Assembly: GCA_019240475.1 (NCBI GenBank)
Contig: JAFAYI010000007.1
Coordinates: forward strand, 1 to 64,000
DNA: 64,000 nt
Direction of reading: 5' to 3'
From: Acidobacteriaceae bacterium
GTDB lineage: Bacteria > Acidobacteriota > Terriglobia > Bryobacterales > Bryobacteraceae
Shown here: in pieces, positions 17,971-27,974 of the stretch
Layout of the letters: each line of letters begins with the position of its first letter
Numbering within the stretch: the first letter of the stretch is position 1
The notes under the pieces: model-generated
The model's database searches: none
What the model saw: only the letters and a program-made list of their open reading frames with translations
What the model was told of the DNA's origin: nothing
Position numbers and translations under genes: made by a program

Positions 17971-20213
17971 AGTTCCGAATTCTCATCGGCCTCTGCGCGC
18001 TGGCCCTGCGTGCGTCCGCGGCTACCAGTACGGCTTGGGAAGTCAGCGGCTTCAGCGACTTCTTGAAGGGCCGTCTCTCCGGGCTGTCGTTGTCCCCAGA
18101 CGGCGTTTTGGAGCCCGGGCCGGCCTTGCGTTTTCAGGCGACTCTGGGCCAGCCGGCTCTGTGGAGCCTCGCCCCTGCTCCTAACGGCGCGATGTATGCC
18201 GCAACGGGCCACACGGGAAAAGTTTTCAGCATCTCTTCGCGCGGCGAGGCCTCGGTGGTCTGGACATCCGAACAGCCGGAAGTCTTCGCCATCGCGTCCG
18301 ACGCGAAAGGCGTGCTCTACGCGGGCAGCTCTCCAAATGGCGGCTTATACCGCATCGAGGCCGGGCAAGCTCGCGAGATCTGGCATTCGCCAGCCAAATA
18401 TATCTGGGCCATTCAACCGGCCCCCGATGGTTCTCTCTATGTCGCAACGGGCGAACAAGGACGCATTTATCGGGTGCGCCCCGGCGGTGAGTCGGAGGTG
18501 TATTACGATACCGGCCAAACCAACATCACGGCCCTTACCCTTGCCTCCGACGGCCGCCTGTACGCCGGCAGCGACCCGAATGGCCTGATCTATGACATCG
18601 CCGGTCCAGGACGCGGCGCCATTCTGTACGACTCGAACCTTCCCGAGATCAGAGCCCTGGCCCTCGACAGCCGCGGCAATCTCTACGCCGCCGCAATGGG
18701 CGGGGCTGTGGCGACGCGCTCGACTGCGGAAGCGTCCCAGCCATCTGCGACGACGACGCCTGCGGTTGCCAACTCGCCCACCGTCATAACGGTCACCGCG
18801 GCCAAGGACAACGGCGCGCCTGCGGACAACGATCAGAGCGGCGCCAGGTCCGCCGCCGACCAGTCGCGAGCGACCGCCTCCTCCGCTTCCGCCTCGACTG
18901 CCGGCGCCAATACGGCGGTAGTCGAAGTAAGCGGCGTTGAAAAGTCGGCGATCTATCGCATTCGTCCGGACCGTACTATCGAAACCTTACGCAGCTCAAA
19001 AGACGATAACGTGTACGACCTCCTTGTCGTTGGCGACGCGGTGCTCTTCTCTACAGACGACCACTGCAGAATCTATCGGATGATCGGGCGCCGAACTACA
19101 CTGCTAGCCGAACCCGGAGATGGCGAAGCCACGCGTCTTTTTCAATCCGGTCCCCTGCTTTACGCCGCCCTGAGCAATCCTGCGCGCTTAGTGGCTCTAG
19201 GAGAAGCCGGCGCTCAGCCCGGCGCCTACGAATCTCAGGTTCACGATGTCACAAGCGTGGCTCGTTGGGGACACCTTCAGTGGCACGGAACGGGCGCGGG
19301 CGTACTTTTTCGAACCAGGACCGGCAATGCGGCGCGCCCGGATCAGACTTGGAGCGAATGGTCCGCCCCCCTCGCCGATCCTTCCGGTTCGCTGATCGCC
19401 AGTCCTCCCGCCCGGTTCATTCAATGGCGAGCCGAATGGCCGGCTGGAAGCAACGCCCAGGTAGATGCGGTCGAAGCGCCCTATTTGCCGCGGAACGCGC
19501 CGCCCGTTATTCATAGCATCACCGTGGCTTCAGTAACCGGATCGAATGCCGCCAAGACCGGCGCTAACGCCGCCAGCAGCGCCAACGCCTATTCGATAAC
19601 CGTCACCGACACCGGTGAAGCTCCCGCCGCAAGTTCCGGCGCCACCGCCACGCAAACCGTTTCGCGGCTGCAGGCGACTCAAACTCAGATCTCCTGGCAA
19701 GCCGACGATCCGGACGGCGATAAACTCGTCTATTCCGTTTATTTCCGCGCCGAAGACGAACACGATTGGCAGCTTATCCGTAGCCGCATGTTCGAAAACA
19801 CGCTGCTGCTCGATCCCGACGTGTTTGCCGATGGCCGATACTTCTTCCGTGTCGTGGCCTCGGACGCCCCTTCGAATGCCGCGCAGTATGCGCAGGACGC
19901 GGAGTTCGTCAGCACGCCGGTCCTGATCGACAACACTCCGCCCGTCGTAACCGCTGGCGAGCCGCGGCGGTCAGGCAGCGCCGTCGATATCGACATCGAT
20001 GCGAACGATAAGACCAGTCCTCTCCGGCTGTGCGAGTATTCGCTCGATGCCGGCCTATGGCAACCGATAGAGGCTGCGGACGGCATCACCGATTCGCCGC
20101 ATGAACGGTTCCACCTCCACTTAGACGGCCTCCGGCCCGGTGAGCACTTGCTTGCTTTTCGCGTCTACGACTCCGCCAACAACGCGGGCTTGGCGAAGGT
20201 CATTCTGCGTTAA
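17967..20213 (+). CDS. Exported beta-propeller protein with Fn3-like C-terminus
   Basis: A 748-residue exported protein starting at GTG 17967 (GTGA overlap with the S55 gene), signal peptide about 1-19. Residues about 40-250 hold repeated propeller strands of the form 'APNGAMYAATGHTGKVFSI', 'DAKGVLYAGSSPNGGLYRI', 'APDGSLYVATGEQGRIYRV'. An Ala/Thr/Ser-rich, low-complexity linker spans about 250-315, interrupting the propeller, which resumes to about 400. The C-terminal third contains a fibronectin-III-like domain ('QISWQADDPDGDKLVYSVYF') and an Ig-like end. No catalytic motif is evident. The translational coupling suggests it acts with the S55 protein in the envelope. Confidence 0.75.
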   Translation: MKFRILIGLCALALRASAATSTAWEVSGFSDFLKGRLSGLSLSPDGVLEPGPALRFQATLGQPALWSLAPAPNGAMYAATGHTGKVFSISSRGEASVVWTSEQPEVFAIASDAKGVLYAGSSPNGGLYRIEAGQAREIWHSPAKYIWAIQPAPDGSLYVATGEQGRIYRVRPGGESEVYYDTGQTNITALTLASDGRLYAGSDPNGLIYDIAGPGRGAILYDSNLPEIRALALDSRGNLYAAAMGGAVATRSTAEASQPSATTTPAVANSPTVITVTAAKDNGAPADNDQSGARSAADQSRATASSASASTAGANTAVVEVSGVEKSAIYRIRPDRTIETLRSSKDDNVYDLLVVGDAVLFSTDDHCRIYRMIGRRTTLLAEPGDGEATRLFQSGPLLYAALSNPARLVALGEAGAQPGAYESQVHDVTSVARWGHLQWHGTGAGVLFRTRTGNAARPDQTWSEWSAPLADPSGSLIASPPARFIQWRAEWPAGSNAQVDAVEAPYLPRNAPPVIHSITVASVTGSNAAKTGANAASSANAYSITVTDTGEAPAASSGATATQTVSRLQATQTQISWQADDPDGDKLVYSVYFRAEDEHDWQLIRSRMFENTLLLDPDVFADGRYFFRVVASDAPSNAAQYAQDAEFVSTPVLIDNTPPVVTAGEPRRSGSAVDIDIDANDKTSPLRLCEYSLDAGLWQPIEAADGITDSPHERFHLHLDGLRPGEHLLAFRVYDSANNAGLAKVILR

Positions 20214-20241
20214 CGCTTCTTCGAGTTAGAATACGACTGTT

Positions 20242-20318
20242 GCCGGTGTAGCTCAGGTGGTTAGAGCGACGGTCTCATAATCCGTAGGTCGCAGGTTCAA
20301 CTCCTGCCGCCGGCACCA
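20242..20318 (+). tRNA. tRNA-Met (CAT)
   Basis: A 77-base cloverleaf: acceptor GCCGGTG paired with CGCCGGC, D arm GCTC...GAGC, anticodon loop CTCATAA with anticodon CAT, T arm GCAGG-TTCAACT-CCTGC, and encoded CCA. The first acceptor pair is G-C, arguing for elongator rather than initiator tRNA; a lysidine-modified tRNA-Ile cannot be excluded. It ends four bases before the 3' end of parB on the opposite strand. Confidence 0.93.
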
Positions 20319-20322
20319 TTTT

Positions 20323-21270
20323 TCACTGCCTGACAATCACCGAATAAATTCGATCGAGATCGTCTTGCGAGTAGTATTCGATCTCCAGCCGGCCCGCTTT
20401 TTCGGAACTCGCAACCAGGCGAACCTTCGTGCCAAGCGCCATCGCGATCTCTTCCAGCGCGGCGCGAACATTCGGGTCCATTGGTTCCGGATCCTTCTGT
20501 TTCGTTTCCCGGCGCGGTCTGGCAGGATTGGTTAAGTCCTTAACTAAGCGCTCCGTCTCGCGAACCGAAAGCCCCTCGGCCATCACCTCCTGGCAGGTGC
20601 TCCATTGCTCATCCGGGTCTTGAATATTGAGCAGTGCGCGAGCATGCCCAACCGTAAGCGTTCCCCGGATGACTTCCTCCCGAATCGCTACCGGCAATTT
20701 AAGTAACCGTAAAAAATTAGTTACTGTAGATCTATCTTTCCCGGTTCGTTGGGCAATCTCCTCATGGCTGAGGCCATATTCAGCCGCCAATCGTTGGAAA
20801 GCCGTCGCGATCTCGATTGGATTCAGGTCTTCGCGCTGTACGTTCTCGATCAGCGCGAATTCCAAGAGCTTATTTCTTTCGATGCTCCGAACCAGGGCCG
20901 GAACTTCCTTTAGGCCGGCCAATGCGGCAGCGCGCCAGCGCCGTTCTCCGGCTATGATGCGGTACTGATCGGGTGCAACCTTGTATACCGTGATGGGCTG
21001 GATAAGGCCGTTCGTGCGAATCGACTGCGCCAACTCCTGCAATTTGGTGTCATCGAAGCTTTCGCGCGGTTGCTCTTCGTTCGCCGAAATCTTGGCTATC
21101 GGTATGCTGTGAAACTCTTCGAAGTGTTCGGGCAGGGACTTGGGCGAAATCGGCGAGGGAACGGCCGCCGAAGCCAATTCCGGCGCCGCGGCGCTGGCGC
21201 GGTTTGGCAACAGCGCCGAAAGGCCTTTACCCAGCGCCTTTCGCGGATTCTTGTCTGGCTCTTTGCTCAT
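20323..21270 (-). CDS. parB: Chromosome-partitioning protein ParB
   Basis: A 315-residue ParB/Spo0J CTP-dependent clamp that loads at parS and organises the origin region. The start at 21270 gives '[20 protein letters not shown]', the usual ParB N-terminus, and has AAGGAG upstream; a longer frame upstream is less likely. Residues about 50-140 are the ParB N-domain with the nucleotide-binding box 'AGERRWRAA', followed by the helix-turn-helix ('[20 protein letters not shown]') and a C-terminal dimerisation domain. It overlaps the end of parA by about 44 bases, indicating coupled translation. Confidence 0.95.
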   Translation of the reverse strand: MSKEPDKNPRKALGKGLSALLPNRASAAAPELASAAVPSPISPKSLPEHFEEFHSIPIAKISANEEQPRESFDDTKLQELAQSIRTNGLIQPITVYKVAPDQYRIIAGERRWRAAALAGLKEVPALVRSIERNKLLEFALIENVQREDLNPIEIATAFQRLAAEYGLSHEEIAQRTGKDRSTVTNFLRLLKLPVAIREEVIRGTLTVGHARALLNIQDPDEQWSTCQEVMAEGLSVRETERLVKDLTNPARPRRETKQKDPEPMDPNVRAALEEIAMALGTKVRLVASSEKAGRLEIEYYSQDDLDRIYSVIVRQ

Positions 21271-22024
21271 GGGCTCGCATCTCCTTTGCAAGTTGCATGA
21301 AAGCTTCTGCGCCCCGCGACTTCGGATCATAAGCCAAAACTGGTTTGCCGAAGCTGGGCGCCTCGGCCAATCGAATGCTGCGAGGTATTACGGTCTTAAA
21401 CACCGCTTTTCCGAAGAATTCGCGCAGGTCTGCTTCGACCTGCCGGGTCAGGTTTGTGCGATCGTCATACATCGACAGGAGCACGCCCTCAATCCCCAGG
21501 CGTCGATTGAAGCTTCCGCCGATCCGATCGATCGTGTCGATGAGTTGAGAAATGCCTTCGAGCGCGAAGAACTCGCATTGAATCGGAATCAGTACCGAAT
21601 CGGACGCAACCAGCGCATTGATCGTCAGCAGATCGAGCGAAGGCGGACAATCGATGAAAATGAAGTCGTGGTTCTGTTCGACCGTCTTGATCGCGGCCGC
21701 GAGACGGCTCTCTCGCTCTTCGGCATCGACGAGATCCAATGTCGTAGCCACCAAATCCTGATCGGCCGGAACTACGCGAAGCCGCTCATACTCTGTATCT
21801 AAGATCGTGCTTTCCAGGTTCGTCTGGCGGAGCAGTACCTGATACAAGGAGGGCCGGTCCGGAATTTTTGGAAGTCCCACGCCGGTCGTGGCATTCCCCT
21901 GTGGGTCTGCATCGATGAGGAGCACCCGCTGCTTGGATGCCGCGAGAGCGGCCGCCAGATTTATAGCAGTAGTGGTCTTCCCCACTCCACCTTTCTGATT
22001 TGCGATTGATATGACCCGGGCCAA
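21227..22024 (-). CDS. parA: Chromosome-partitioning ATPase ParA/Soj
   Basis: A 265-residue ParA/Soj Walker-type ATPase that drives origin segregation with ParB. Deviant Walker A 'KGGVGKTTT' lies at residues 11-19, the A' motif '[10 protein letters not shown]' at about 35-44 and Walker B 'FIFIDCPPS' at about 120-128. Length is standard. Its last codons overlap parB. The upstream gap of 38 bases to mnmG contains a parS site, so this operon sits beside its own centromere. Confidence 0.96.
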   Translation of the reverse strand: MARVISIANQKGGVGKTTTAINLAAALAASKQRVLLIDADPQGNATTGVGLPKIPDRPSLYQVLLRQTNLESTILDTEYERLRVVPADQDLVATTLDLVDAEERESRLAAAIKTVEQNHDFIFIDCPPSLDLLTINALVASDSVLIPIQCEFFALEGISQLIDTIDRIGGSFNRRLGIEGVLLSMYDDRTNLTRQVEADLREFFGKAVFKTVIPRSIRLAEAPSFGKPVLAYDPKSRGAEAFMQLAKEMRAHEQRARQESAKGAG

Positions 22025-22045
22025 GGTTCTCGATGAATACTATCA

Positions 22046-22061
22046 TGTTTCACGTGGAACA
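22046..22061 (+). promoter_or_regulatory. parS site 1
   Basis: TGTTTCACGTGGAACA, one base from the palindromic parS consensus TGTTTCACGTGAAACA. It lies between parA and mnmG and is the ParB loading site by family precedent. Confidence 0.9.
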
Positions 22062-23933
22062 TTAACTCTCCGAGATCTTCAACGTTTCACGTGAAACATT
22101 GCGCATATTTAGGTAGACGTCGAGCACCGCAATCGCGGCGGGCGTGATCCCCGGAATACGGCGCGCTTGCCCCAAGCTTGTGGGCTGCACCCGATTGAGC
22201 TTTTGACGGATTTCGTTCGATAATCCCGGTATCGAGTAGCTGAAATCCGAGGGTATCGAGCGTCCTTCGGAGGCCTCCAGGCTTTGTATCTGCCGCTCCT
22301 GCTGCGCAAGATAGCCGGCGTACTTGATTTCCGTTTCGACCGTCTCCAGTACACCGGTCACGATCTCTTCGCCGATCTGGCCTCGGATCCATCCTGCGAG
22401 GACCTCGATCGAAGCCTCCGGCCGGCGTAGCCATACGCCGAGGGTCGGATTATCGGGTACGCGCAGGATCGTAGAAGCTCGGGTGTGGTCGAGAAGATGG
22501 GCCAGCCAAGCCTTCTGGGCCTGCTTCTTTGAAAACCGGCGCCACCGGCGGTCATCCACTAGCCCAATTTCCCAGCCCAACGGAGTTAACCGGGCATCCG
22601 CATTGTCGATTCGCAGGTGCAGCCGGAACTCGGCCCGCGAAGTGAACATCCGGTAAGGTTCGTCCGCTCCTTTACTGATAAGGTCGTCCACCAGGATTCC
22701 GACATACCCGGAGCTGCGCCCCACCGTCACGGGCGAACGGCCACAAATTGAGGCCGCGGCATTCAAACCCGCGATCAATCCCTGGCATGCAGCTTCCTCG
22801 TAGCCGGAAGTTCCGTTGATCTGGCCTGCCAAGTACAACCCTCCGATCGTCTTGACCTCCAGAGAATGCCGCAATTCCCGGGCGTCGATGGCATCGTACT
22901 CGATCGCGTATCCCGGGCGGATCATTTCCGCGCTTTCCAGACCGGGGATAGAGGCCACCATCGCCGCTTGTACGTCGATAGGCATGCTCGTGGACATGCC
23001 GTTCACATATACCTCGTGGGTATCGAGCCCCTCCGGCTCCAAAAAGATCTGGTGACGCCGCTTTTCCGGGAATTTAACGATTTTGTCCTCGATGGAAGGA
23101 CAGTACCGTGGCCCGATGCCCTCAATCTGCCCGCTATAGAGCGGCGAACGCTCTATGCTCTCGCTCAGAATGCGATGAGTTGCGTCCGTTGTGTAGGTCA
23201 AGTGACAGCAGATCTGAGCCCGGTCGATCCGATCCGTCAAGAACGAGAAAGGAGTTGGCGCCGAATCGCCCGGCTGTTCCTCGAATCGACCCCAGTCGAT
23301 GGTGCGGCCATCCAGCCGAGGAGGCGTGCCCGTCTTGAGTCTCGTCCAGTTCAGTCCCAGGGTGCGCAACTGCGCGCCCAGCGTGTTCGAAGGCGCTTCC
23401 CCGTTGCGCCCACAGGCATATTTCTGTTCACCGACATGGGCCAAACCGTTCAAGAATGTTCCGGTAGTAACGACCACGGCTTCGCTGAGCAGATCGCGGC
23501 CGTCCTTCAGCCGCACGCCTGAAATTCTTCTGCCGGTATCGACGGGCGCGAACAGCAGTTCTCCCACTTCGGCCTGCAGAATCCTCAGGTTCGGCTCATT
23601 TTCCAGCCACTCCCGCATCTTCAGCCGGTACAGCTTCTTATCGCATTGAGCGCGCGGAGACCAAACCGCAGGCCCACGGCTCGTATTCAGCAACCGGAAC
23701 TGGATGCCAACGGCATCCGTCAATTCCCCCATCACCCCGCCTAGCGCATCGATCTCCCGTACGAGATGCCCTTTGGCGATCCCACCTATTGCCGGATTGC
23801 ACGACATCTGAGCAATCAAATCCAGGTTCATCGTAACCATGGCGGTTCGCAAGCCGAGGCGTGCGCAGGCCCGTGCTGCCTCACACCCGGCGTGCCCGGC
23901 GCCGACCACCACCACGTCATACCTTTTCTGCAT
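22062..23933 (-). CDS. mnmG: tRNA uridine-5-carboxymethylaminomethyl modification enzyme MnmG (GidA)
   Basis: A 623-residue FAD enzyme that, with MnmE, installs the carboxymethylaminomethyl group at wobble U34 of some tRNAs. Visible blocks: FAD-binding '[13 protein letters not shown]' near the N-terminus, '[20 protein letters not shown]', '[16 protein letters not shown]', '[18 protein letters not shown]', and the C-terminal tRNA-binding helices. ATG 23933 is preferred over a TTG two codons upstream. The order mnmG-parA-parB follows the widespread origin-proximal arrangement, but rsmG (gidB), usually between mnmG and parA, is missing. The last codons contain a parS site. Divergent from purD with about 33 bases between starts. 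Confidence 0.96.
   Translation of the reverse strand: MQKRYDVVVVGAGHAGCEAARACARLGLRTAMVTMNLDLIAQMSCNPAIGGIAKGHLVREIDALGGVMGELTDAVGIQFRLLNTSRGPAVWSPRAQCDKKLYRLKMREWLENEPNLRILQAEVGELLFAPVDTGRRISGVRLKDGRDLLSEAVVVTTGTFLNGLAHVGEQKYACGRNGEAPSNTLGAQLRTLGLNWTRLKTGTPPRLDGRTIDWGRFEEQPGDSAPTPFSFLTDRIDRAQICCHLTYTTDATHRILSESIERSPLYSGQIEGIGPRYCPSIEDKIVKFPEKRRHQIFLEPEGLDTHEVYVNGMSTSMPIDVQAAMVASIPGLESAEMIRPGYAIEYDAIDARELRHSLEVKTIGGLYLAGQINGTSGYEEAACQGLIAGLNAAASICGRSPVTVGRSSGYVGILVDDLISKGADEPYRMFTSRAEFRLHLRIDNADARLTPLGWEIGLVDDRRWRRFSKKQAQKAWLAHLLDHTRASTILRVPDNPTLGVWLRRPEASIEVLAGWIRGQIGEEIVTGVLETVETEIKYAGYLAQQERQIQSLEASEGRSIPSDFSYSIPGLSNEIRQKLNRVQPTSLGQARRIPGITPAAIAVLDVYLNMRNVSRETLKISES
22083..22098 (+). promoter_or_regulatory. 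parS site 2 inside mnmG 3' end
   Basis: CGTTTCACGTGAAACA differs from the parS consensus only at the first base. It lies within the last codons of mnmG, where it encodes part of 'NVSRETLK', 37 bases from site 1. Two near-perfect sites this close argue strongly for a functional centromere. Confidence 0.9.
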
Positions 23934-23966
23934 ACGCAAACGGACTATCCGTTATTCTATCGGGGA

Positions 23967-25175
23967 ATGAAGGTCCTGATCGTGGGTGGCGGAGGCAGGG
24001 AACACGCCCTAGCCTGGAGGCTCGCCCAATCCCCACAGGTGAAACGGATCGTCGCAAGCCCCGGTAATCCCGGCATCGCGAAACTGGCGAATTGCGTCCC
24101 CTCACCTGACTCCGTCTCAGGCTATGCCGATATCGCGCAACACTTCGAGGCCGACCTGACGATAGTTGGCCCCGAGGCCCCGCTCGTTTCCGGCATCGTC
24201 GATCGGTTTCGCAACCGAGGACTGCGGATCGTCGGACCCACGGCAGCCGCCGCCCAACTTGAAGGTTCAAAGAACTTTGCCAAACAGCTGTTTAAGCGGG
24301 CCGGCATTCCCACCGCCCGCCATTCCTCTGAGATTAAGGATTTTTCATTTCCGATCGTCATCAAAGCCGACGGCCTCGCCGCAGGGAAGGGCGTCATCAT
24401 CGCCCGCGAGGAAACCGAAGCCCGCCTGGCGATACAGCGTCTCGGACCCGACGTCATCATCGAAGAGTTTCTCGAAGGCGAAGAAGTTAGCTTTATCGGA
24501 TTGAGCGACGGGGCGTCCATCTATCCATTCACGCCGTCGCAGGATCACAAGCGCGTCTTCGATGGCGACCGAGGGCCGAACACCGGTGGCATGGGCGCCT
24601 ATTGCGATTCGCGAATACTTAGCGCCGCACAGAGCGGGGAAGTCATGGAGCGAATCATGCTGCCCGCGGTGCGCCAACTCGCCATAGAAGGTACGCCATT
24701 CACCGGCTTTCTGTACGCCGGGCTGATGATGACGGCGGAAGGACCCAAGGTGTTGGAGTTCAACGCGCGCCTGGGCGACCCCGAGGCGCAGGCGCTGCTC
24801 TATAGTTTCGAGGGGGATTTTGCCGATCTATTGATAGGAGGAGTGCGGGCCGCGAACCAGCCCACGCCTCCGGCGCCCCGCCCCTCGGTTTGCGTCGTCA
24901 TGGCTGCCGAAGGATACCCGGAGAACCCGCGAACGGGCGACGAGGTCCATGGAATGGAAGCGGCTGAAGCCACTGGCGCGACCGTTTTTCAAGCCGGCAC
25001 GCGGCGCGAGGGTAGTGTCCTGGTTACGAATGGCGGACGCGTGCTCGGCGTAACTGCCGGCGGCGACACGCTCCAAACCGCCATCTCCAAAGCCTACGCC
25101 GCGGCAGGAAAGATCCAATTTGCTGGAATGCACTACCGCACGGACATCGGCCAGCGCGGCCTGAAGCGTTGGTGA
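23967..25175 (+). CDS. purD: Phosphoribosylamine-glycine ligase
   Basis: A 402-residue ATP-grasp enzyme making glycinamide ribonucleotide in purine synthesis. The true start is ATG 23967, giving 'MKVLIVGGGGREHALAWRLA'; upstream codons in frame belong to the overlap with mnmG. ATP-grasp features are clear: 'FPIVIKADGLAAGKGVIIA' and 'EEFLEGEEVSFIGLSDG', then 'PNTGGMGAYCDS' and 'KVLEFNARLGDPEAQALL'. Slightly shorter than the common 420-430. No other pur gene is adjacent; it sits between mnmG and tRNA-Arg. Confidence 0.95.
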   Translation: MKVLIVGGGGREHALAWRLAQSPQVKRIVASPGNPGIAKLANCVPSPDSVSGYADIAQHFEADLTIVGPEAPLVSGIVDRFRNRGLRIVGPTAAAAQLEGSKNFAKQLFKRAGIPTARHSSEIKDFSFPIVIKADGLAAGKGVIIAREETEARLAIQRLGPDVIIEEFLEGEEVSFIGLSDGASIYPFTPSQDHKRVFDGDRGPNTGGMGAYCDSRILSAAQSGEVMERIMLPAVRQLAIEGTPFTGFLYAGLMMTAEGPKVLEFNARLGDPEAQALLYSFEGDFADLLIGGVRAANQPTPPAPRPSVCVVMAAEGYPENPRTGDEVHGMEAAEATGATVFQAGTRREGSVLVTNGGRVLGVTAGGDTLQTAISKAYAAAGKIQFAGMHYRTDIGQRGLKRW

Positions 25176-25281
25176 GCGTTGTGCGCGACAGAAATAAGCA
25201 CGCGGCGTCTGGCGCCCGCTGTGCGCGATGCTACGAGGCCGAGCGCACCGGCCCTCCAGCGCTGGTAGACTGCCAATGGAA

Positions 25282-25358
25282 GGGGACGTAGCTCAGATGG
25301 ATAGAGCGGCCGCCTCCTAAGCGGCAGGCCGGCAGTTCGAATCTGCCCGTCCCTACCA
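25282..25358 (+). tRNA. tRNA-Arg (CCT)
   Basis: A 77-base cloverleaf with acceptor GGGGACG/CGTCCCT, D arm GCTC...GAGC, anticodon stem GCCGC/GCGGC and loop CTCCTAA (anticodon CCT, reading AGG), T arm GGCAG-TTCGAAT-CTGCC, and encoded CCA. All arms pair well except one terminal G-U. Confidence 0.95.
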
Positions 25359-25445
25359 GTTCGCTTCAAAACGTAACGCAATTTTCAAATTTCACCCGCC
25401 TGCTAGCATATAGACTTTGCACTAGCCTTATAGGAGGCCTATCTC

Positions 25446-27938
25446 ATGCCTGGCTTTAACGCCAAGTCCGCGTTTCCGTTCGCAGTTCCGGCGCTACCGC
25501 GCATATTCGCCCGGTTGATGGGCCTGGTTTTTGCCGCCGCTGTTTTCTTCGCGCTCCCGATGCCGTCGTTCGCTCAAGAGCGCCAGGCCCAAGCGGGCGG
25601 AGAAGCCAACCTGGTGCTGCCCGATCTGAGCCAATCGACCTTTTTCGGAGGAACGATCGACGGCCGCTCCCTGCTGCTCTATAGCTTCGTCTTCGTGGCG
25701 CTCGGGCTGGTATTCGGCCTCGTCATCTACCGGCAGTTGAAGAACCTCCCCGTACACCGCTCCATGCTTGAGATCTCCGAACTCATATATGAGACCTGCA
25801 AGACCTACCTGATTCAGCAGGGCAAGTTTCTGATCGTGCTCGAAGTTTTCATCGGCATCATCATCATCTTCTATTTCGGATTCCTGGAGCGCTTCGACGC
25901 CGTCAAGGTCTTAATCATCCTGCTATTCAGCATCGTCGGCATCTGTGGCAGCAGCGGCGTCGCATGGTTCGGCATCCGCGTCAACACTTTCGCCAACTCG
26001 CGCACCGCGTTTGCGAGCCTGCGCGGCAAAGCTTTCCCCTGCCACGACATCCCGCTGAAGGCCGGGATGAGCATCGGCATGCTGCTGGTCAGTGTGGAAC
26101 TGGTGATCATGATGTTCATTCTGCTGTTCGTTCCGCACGATTATTCAGGTCCCTGCTTTATCGGATTCGCCATCGGCGAATCGCTCGGCGCGGCCGCCCT
26201 CCGCGTCGCCGGCGGAATCTTCACGAAAATCGCGGATATCGGCGCCGATTTAATGAAGATCGTCTTCAAGATCAAGGAAGACGATGCGCGCAATCCCGGC
26301 GTGATTGCCGATTGTACAGGCGACAATGCGGGCGATTCCGTCGGCCCCAGCGCGGACGGATTTGAAACTTACGGCGTTACCGGTGTCGCGCTGATCTCGT
26401 TCATCGTCCTCGCTGTTCACGATCCGCTGGTCCAGAGCCAGCTCCTGGTCTGGATCTTCGCCATGCGCGTCATGATGGTCATCTCCTCCGGTCTGTCGTA
26501 TTTCGTCAACGCGGCGTTCGCCAAGAGCAAATACAGCAACGCCGCAAAAATGAACTTCGAGACGCCCTTAACCTCTCTGGTGTGGCTGACCTCGATTGTT
26601 TCGATCGTGGCGACCTACATCGTGTCGTACGCCATGATTCCGGATCTCGGCGGAGATGCCACCCTATGGTGGAAGCTTTCGACCATCATTACTTGCGGTA
26701 CGCTTGCCGGCGCCGTGATACCGGAACTGGTCAAAGTTTTTACCTCGATGGAATCGCGCCATGTGCGCGAAGTCGTGGCCTCGTCGAAAGAAGGCGGCGC
26801 ATCATTAAATATTTTGTCCGGCTTTGTGGCGGGAAACATGGGCGCCTTCTGGCTCGGCGGCGCGATCGTGGCGCTGATGGCTGTAGCGTTCGGAGTCAGC
26901 ACGGCCGGCATGGGCGAGTTGATGCTCGCGCCTGCGGTATTCGCGTTCGGACTTGTGGCGTTCGGATTCCTCGGCATGGGCCCGGTCACGATTGCAGTGG
27001 ACTCGTATGGGCCCGTCACAGACAACGCGCAGTCAGTCTATGAGCTCTCGACCATAGAGCAGATTCCAGGCATCGAAGCCGACATCCAATCGAGCTTCGG
27101 CTTCCGTCCGCAATTTGAAGAAGCCAAAGACAACCTTGAGGAAAACGACGGGGCGGGGAACACCTTCAAAGCGACTGCCAAGCCGGTGCTGATCGGCACG
27201 GCGGTTGTCGGCGCGACGACCATGATCTTTTCGATCGTGCTGGCGCTGACCAACGGCCTGCGCGCGGACCTGCTTTCGAATCTCTCTATTCTGCATCCGC
27301 CATTTCTGCTCGGCCTCATCATGGGCGGCGCTGTCATCTATTGGTTCACTGGCGCTTCCACGCAAGCGGTCACCACGGGCGCCTATCGCGCGGTCGAATT
27401 CATCAAGGCAAACATTCGCCTGGAAGGCGTGACCAAAGCCTCCGTCGCCGACAGCAAGAAGGTCGTCGAGATCTGCACGCGCTACGCCCAGCGCGGCATG
27501 TTCAACATCTTCCTATGCGTCTTTTTCATAACGCTGGCGTTCGCGTTCGTGGAACCCTACTTCTTTATCGGCTATCTGATTTCAATCGCGTTGTTCGGCT
27601 TATATCAGGCCATCTTCATGGCAAACGCCGGCGGCGCCTGGGATAACGCGAAGAAGATTGTCGAGACGGAACTGAAGCAGAAGGGCACGCCGCTCCATGA
27701 CGCCACCGTGGTTGGCGACACCGTCGGCGATCCGTTTAAGGACACTTCTTCGGTAGCCATGAACCCGATCATCAAGTTCACCACGCTATTCGGCCTGCTC
27801 GCCGTCGAACTCGCCGTCTCGCTATCGGGCCAGCACGGCTCGATCCTGGGCTGGACGCTCGCAGCCGCATTCTTCGTGGTTGCCTTGATCTTCGTCTGGC
27901 GATCGTTCTTCAGGATGCGTATCGGCGCCGAAGTCTAG
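25446..27938 (+). CDS. hppA: Membrane-bound proton-pumping pyrophosphatase
   Basis: An 830-residue integral membrane PPase that couples PPi hydrolysis to cation pumping. An AGGAGG site precedes ATG 25446, and the N-terminus carries a signal-like segment ending near 'MPSFAQ' before the usual helices. The substrate loop 'DDARNPGVIADCTGDNAGDS' then 'GPSADGFETYG' keeps the metal-binding Asp residues but differs from the canonical 'NVGDNVGDCAGMAADLFE', as in the divergent Chlorobium/Bacteroides-like subclass. The segment GNTFKATAK has Lys where potassium-dependent enzymes have Ala, suggesting potassium independence. Pumped ion is most likely H+, but Na+ regulation or transport cannot be excluded. 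Sixteen or more helices are predicted. Confidence 0.92.
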   Translation: MPGFNAKSAFPFAVPALPRIFARLMGLVFAAAVFFALPMPSFAQERQAQAGGEANLVLPDLSQSTFFGGTIDGRSLLLYSFVFVALGLVFGLVIYRQLKNLPVHRSMLEISELIYETCKTYLIQQGKFLIVLEVFIGIIIIFYFGFLERFDAVKVLIILLFSIVGICGSSGVAWFGIRVNTFANSRTAFASLRGKAFPCHDIPLKAGMSIGMLLVSVELVIMMFILLFVPHDYSGPCFIGFAIGESLGAAALRVAGGIFTKIADIGADLMKIVFKIKEDDARNPGVIADCTGDNAGDSVGPSADGFETYGVTGVALISFIVLAVHDPLVQSQLLVWIFAMRVMMVISSGLSYFVNAAFAKSKYSNAAKMNFETPLTSLVWLTSIVSIVATYIVSYAMIPDLGGDATLWWKLSTIITCGTLAGAVIPELVKVFTSMESRHVREVVASSKEGGASLNILSGFVAGNMGAFWLGGAIVALMAVAFGVSTAGMGELMLAPAVFAFGLVAFGFLGMGPVTIAVDSYGPVTDNAQSVYELSTIEQIPGIEADIQSSFGFRPQFEEAKDNLEENDGAGNTFKATAKPVLIGTAVVGATTMIFSIVLALTNGLRADLLSNLSILHPPFLLGLIMGGAVIYWFTGASTQAVTTGAYRAVEFIKANIRLEGVTKASVADSKKVVEICTRYAQRGMFNIFLCVFFITLAFAFVEPYFFIGYLISIALFGLYQAIFMANAGGAWDNAKKIVETELKQKGTPLHDATVVGDTVGDPFKDTSSVAMNPIIKFTTLFGLLAVELAVSLSGQHGSILGWTLAAAFFVVALIFVWRSFFRMRIGAEV

Positions 27939-27974
27939 AATACGGCTGTTGTTTTTTGACGATAAAATCTCCCT

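Noticed and set aside
25176..25281. Short repeat-like GTGCGCGA copies between purD and tRNA-Arg
   Set aside because: Two short imperfect copies in GC-rich DNA are not enough to call a repeat or RNA.
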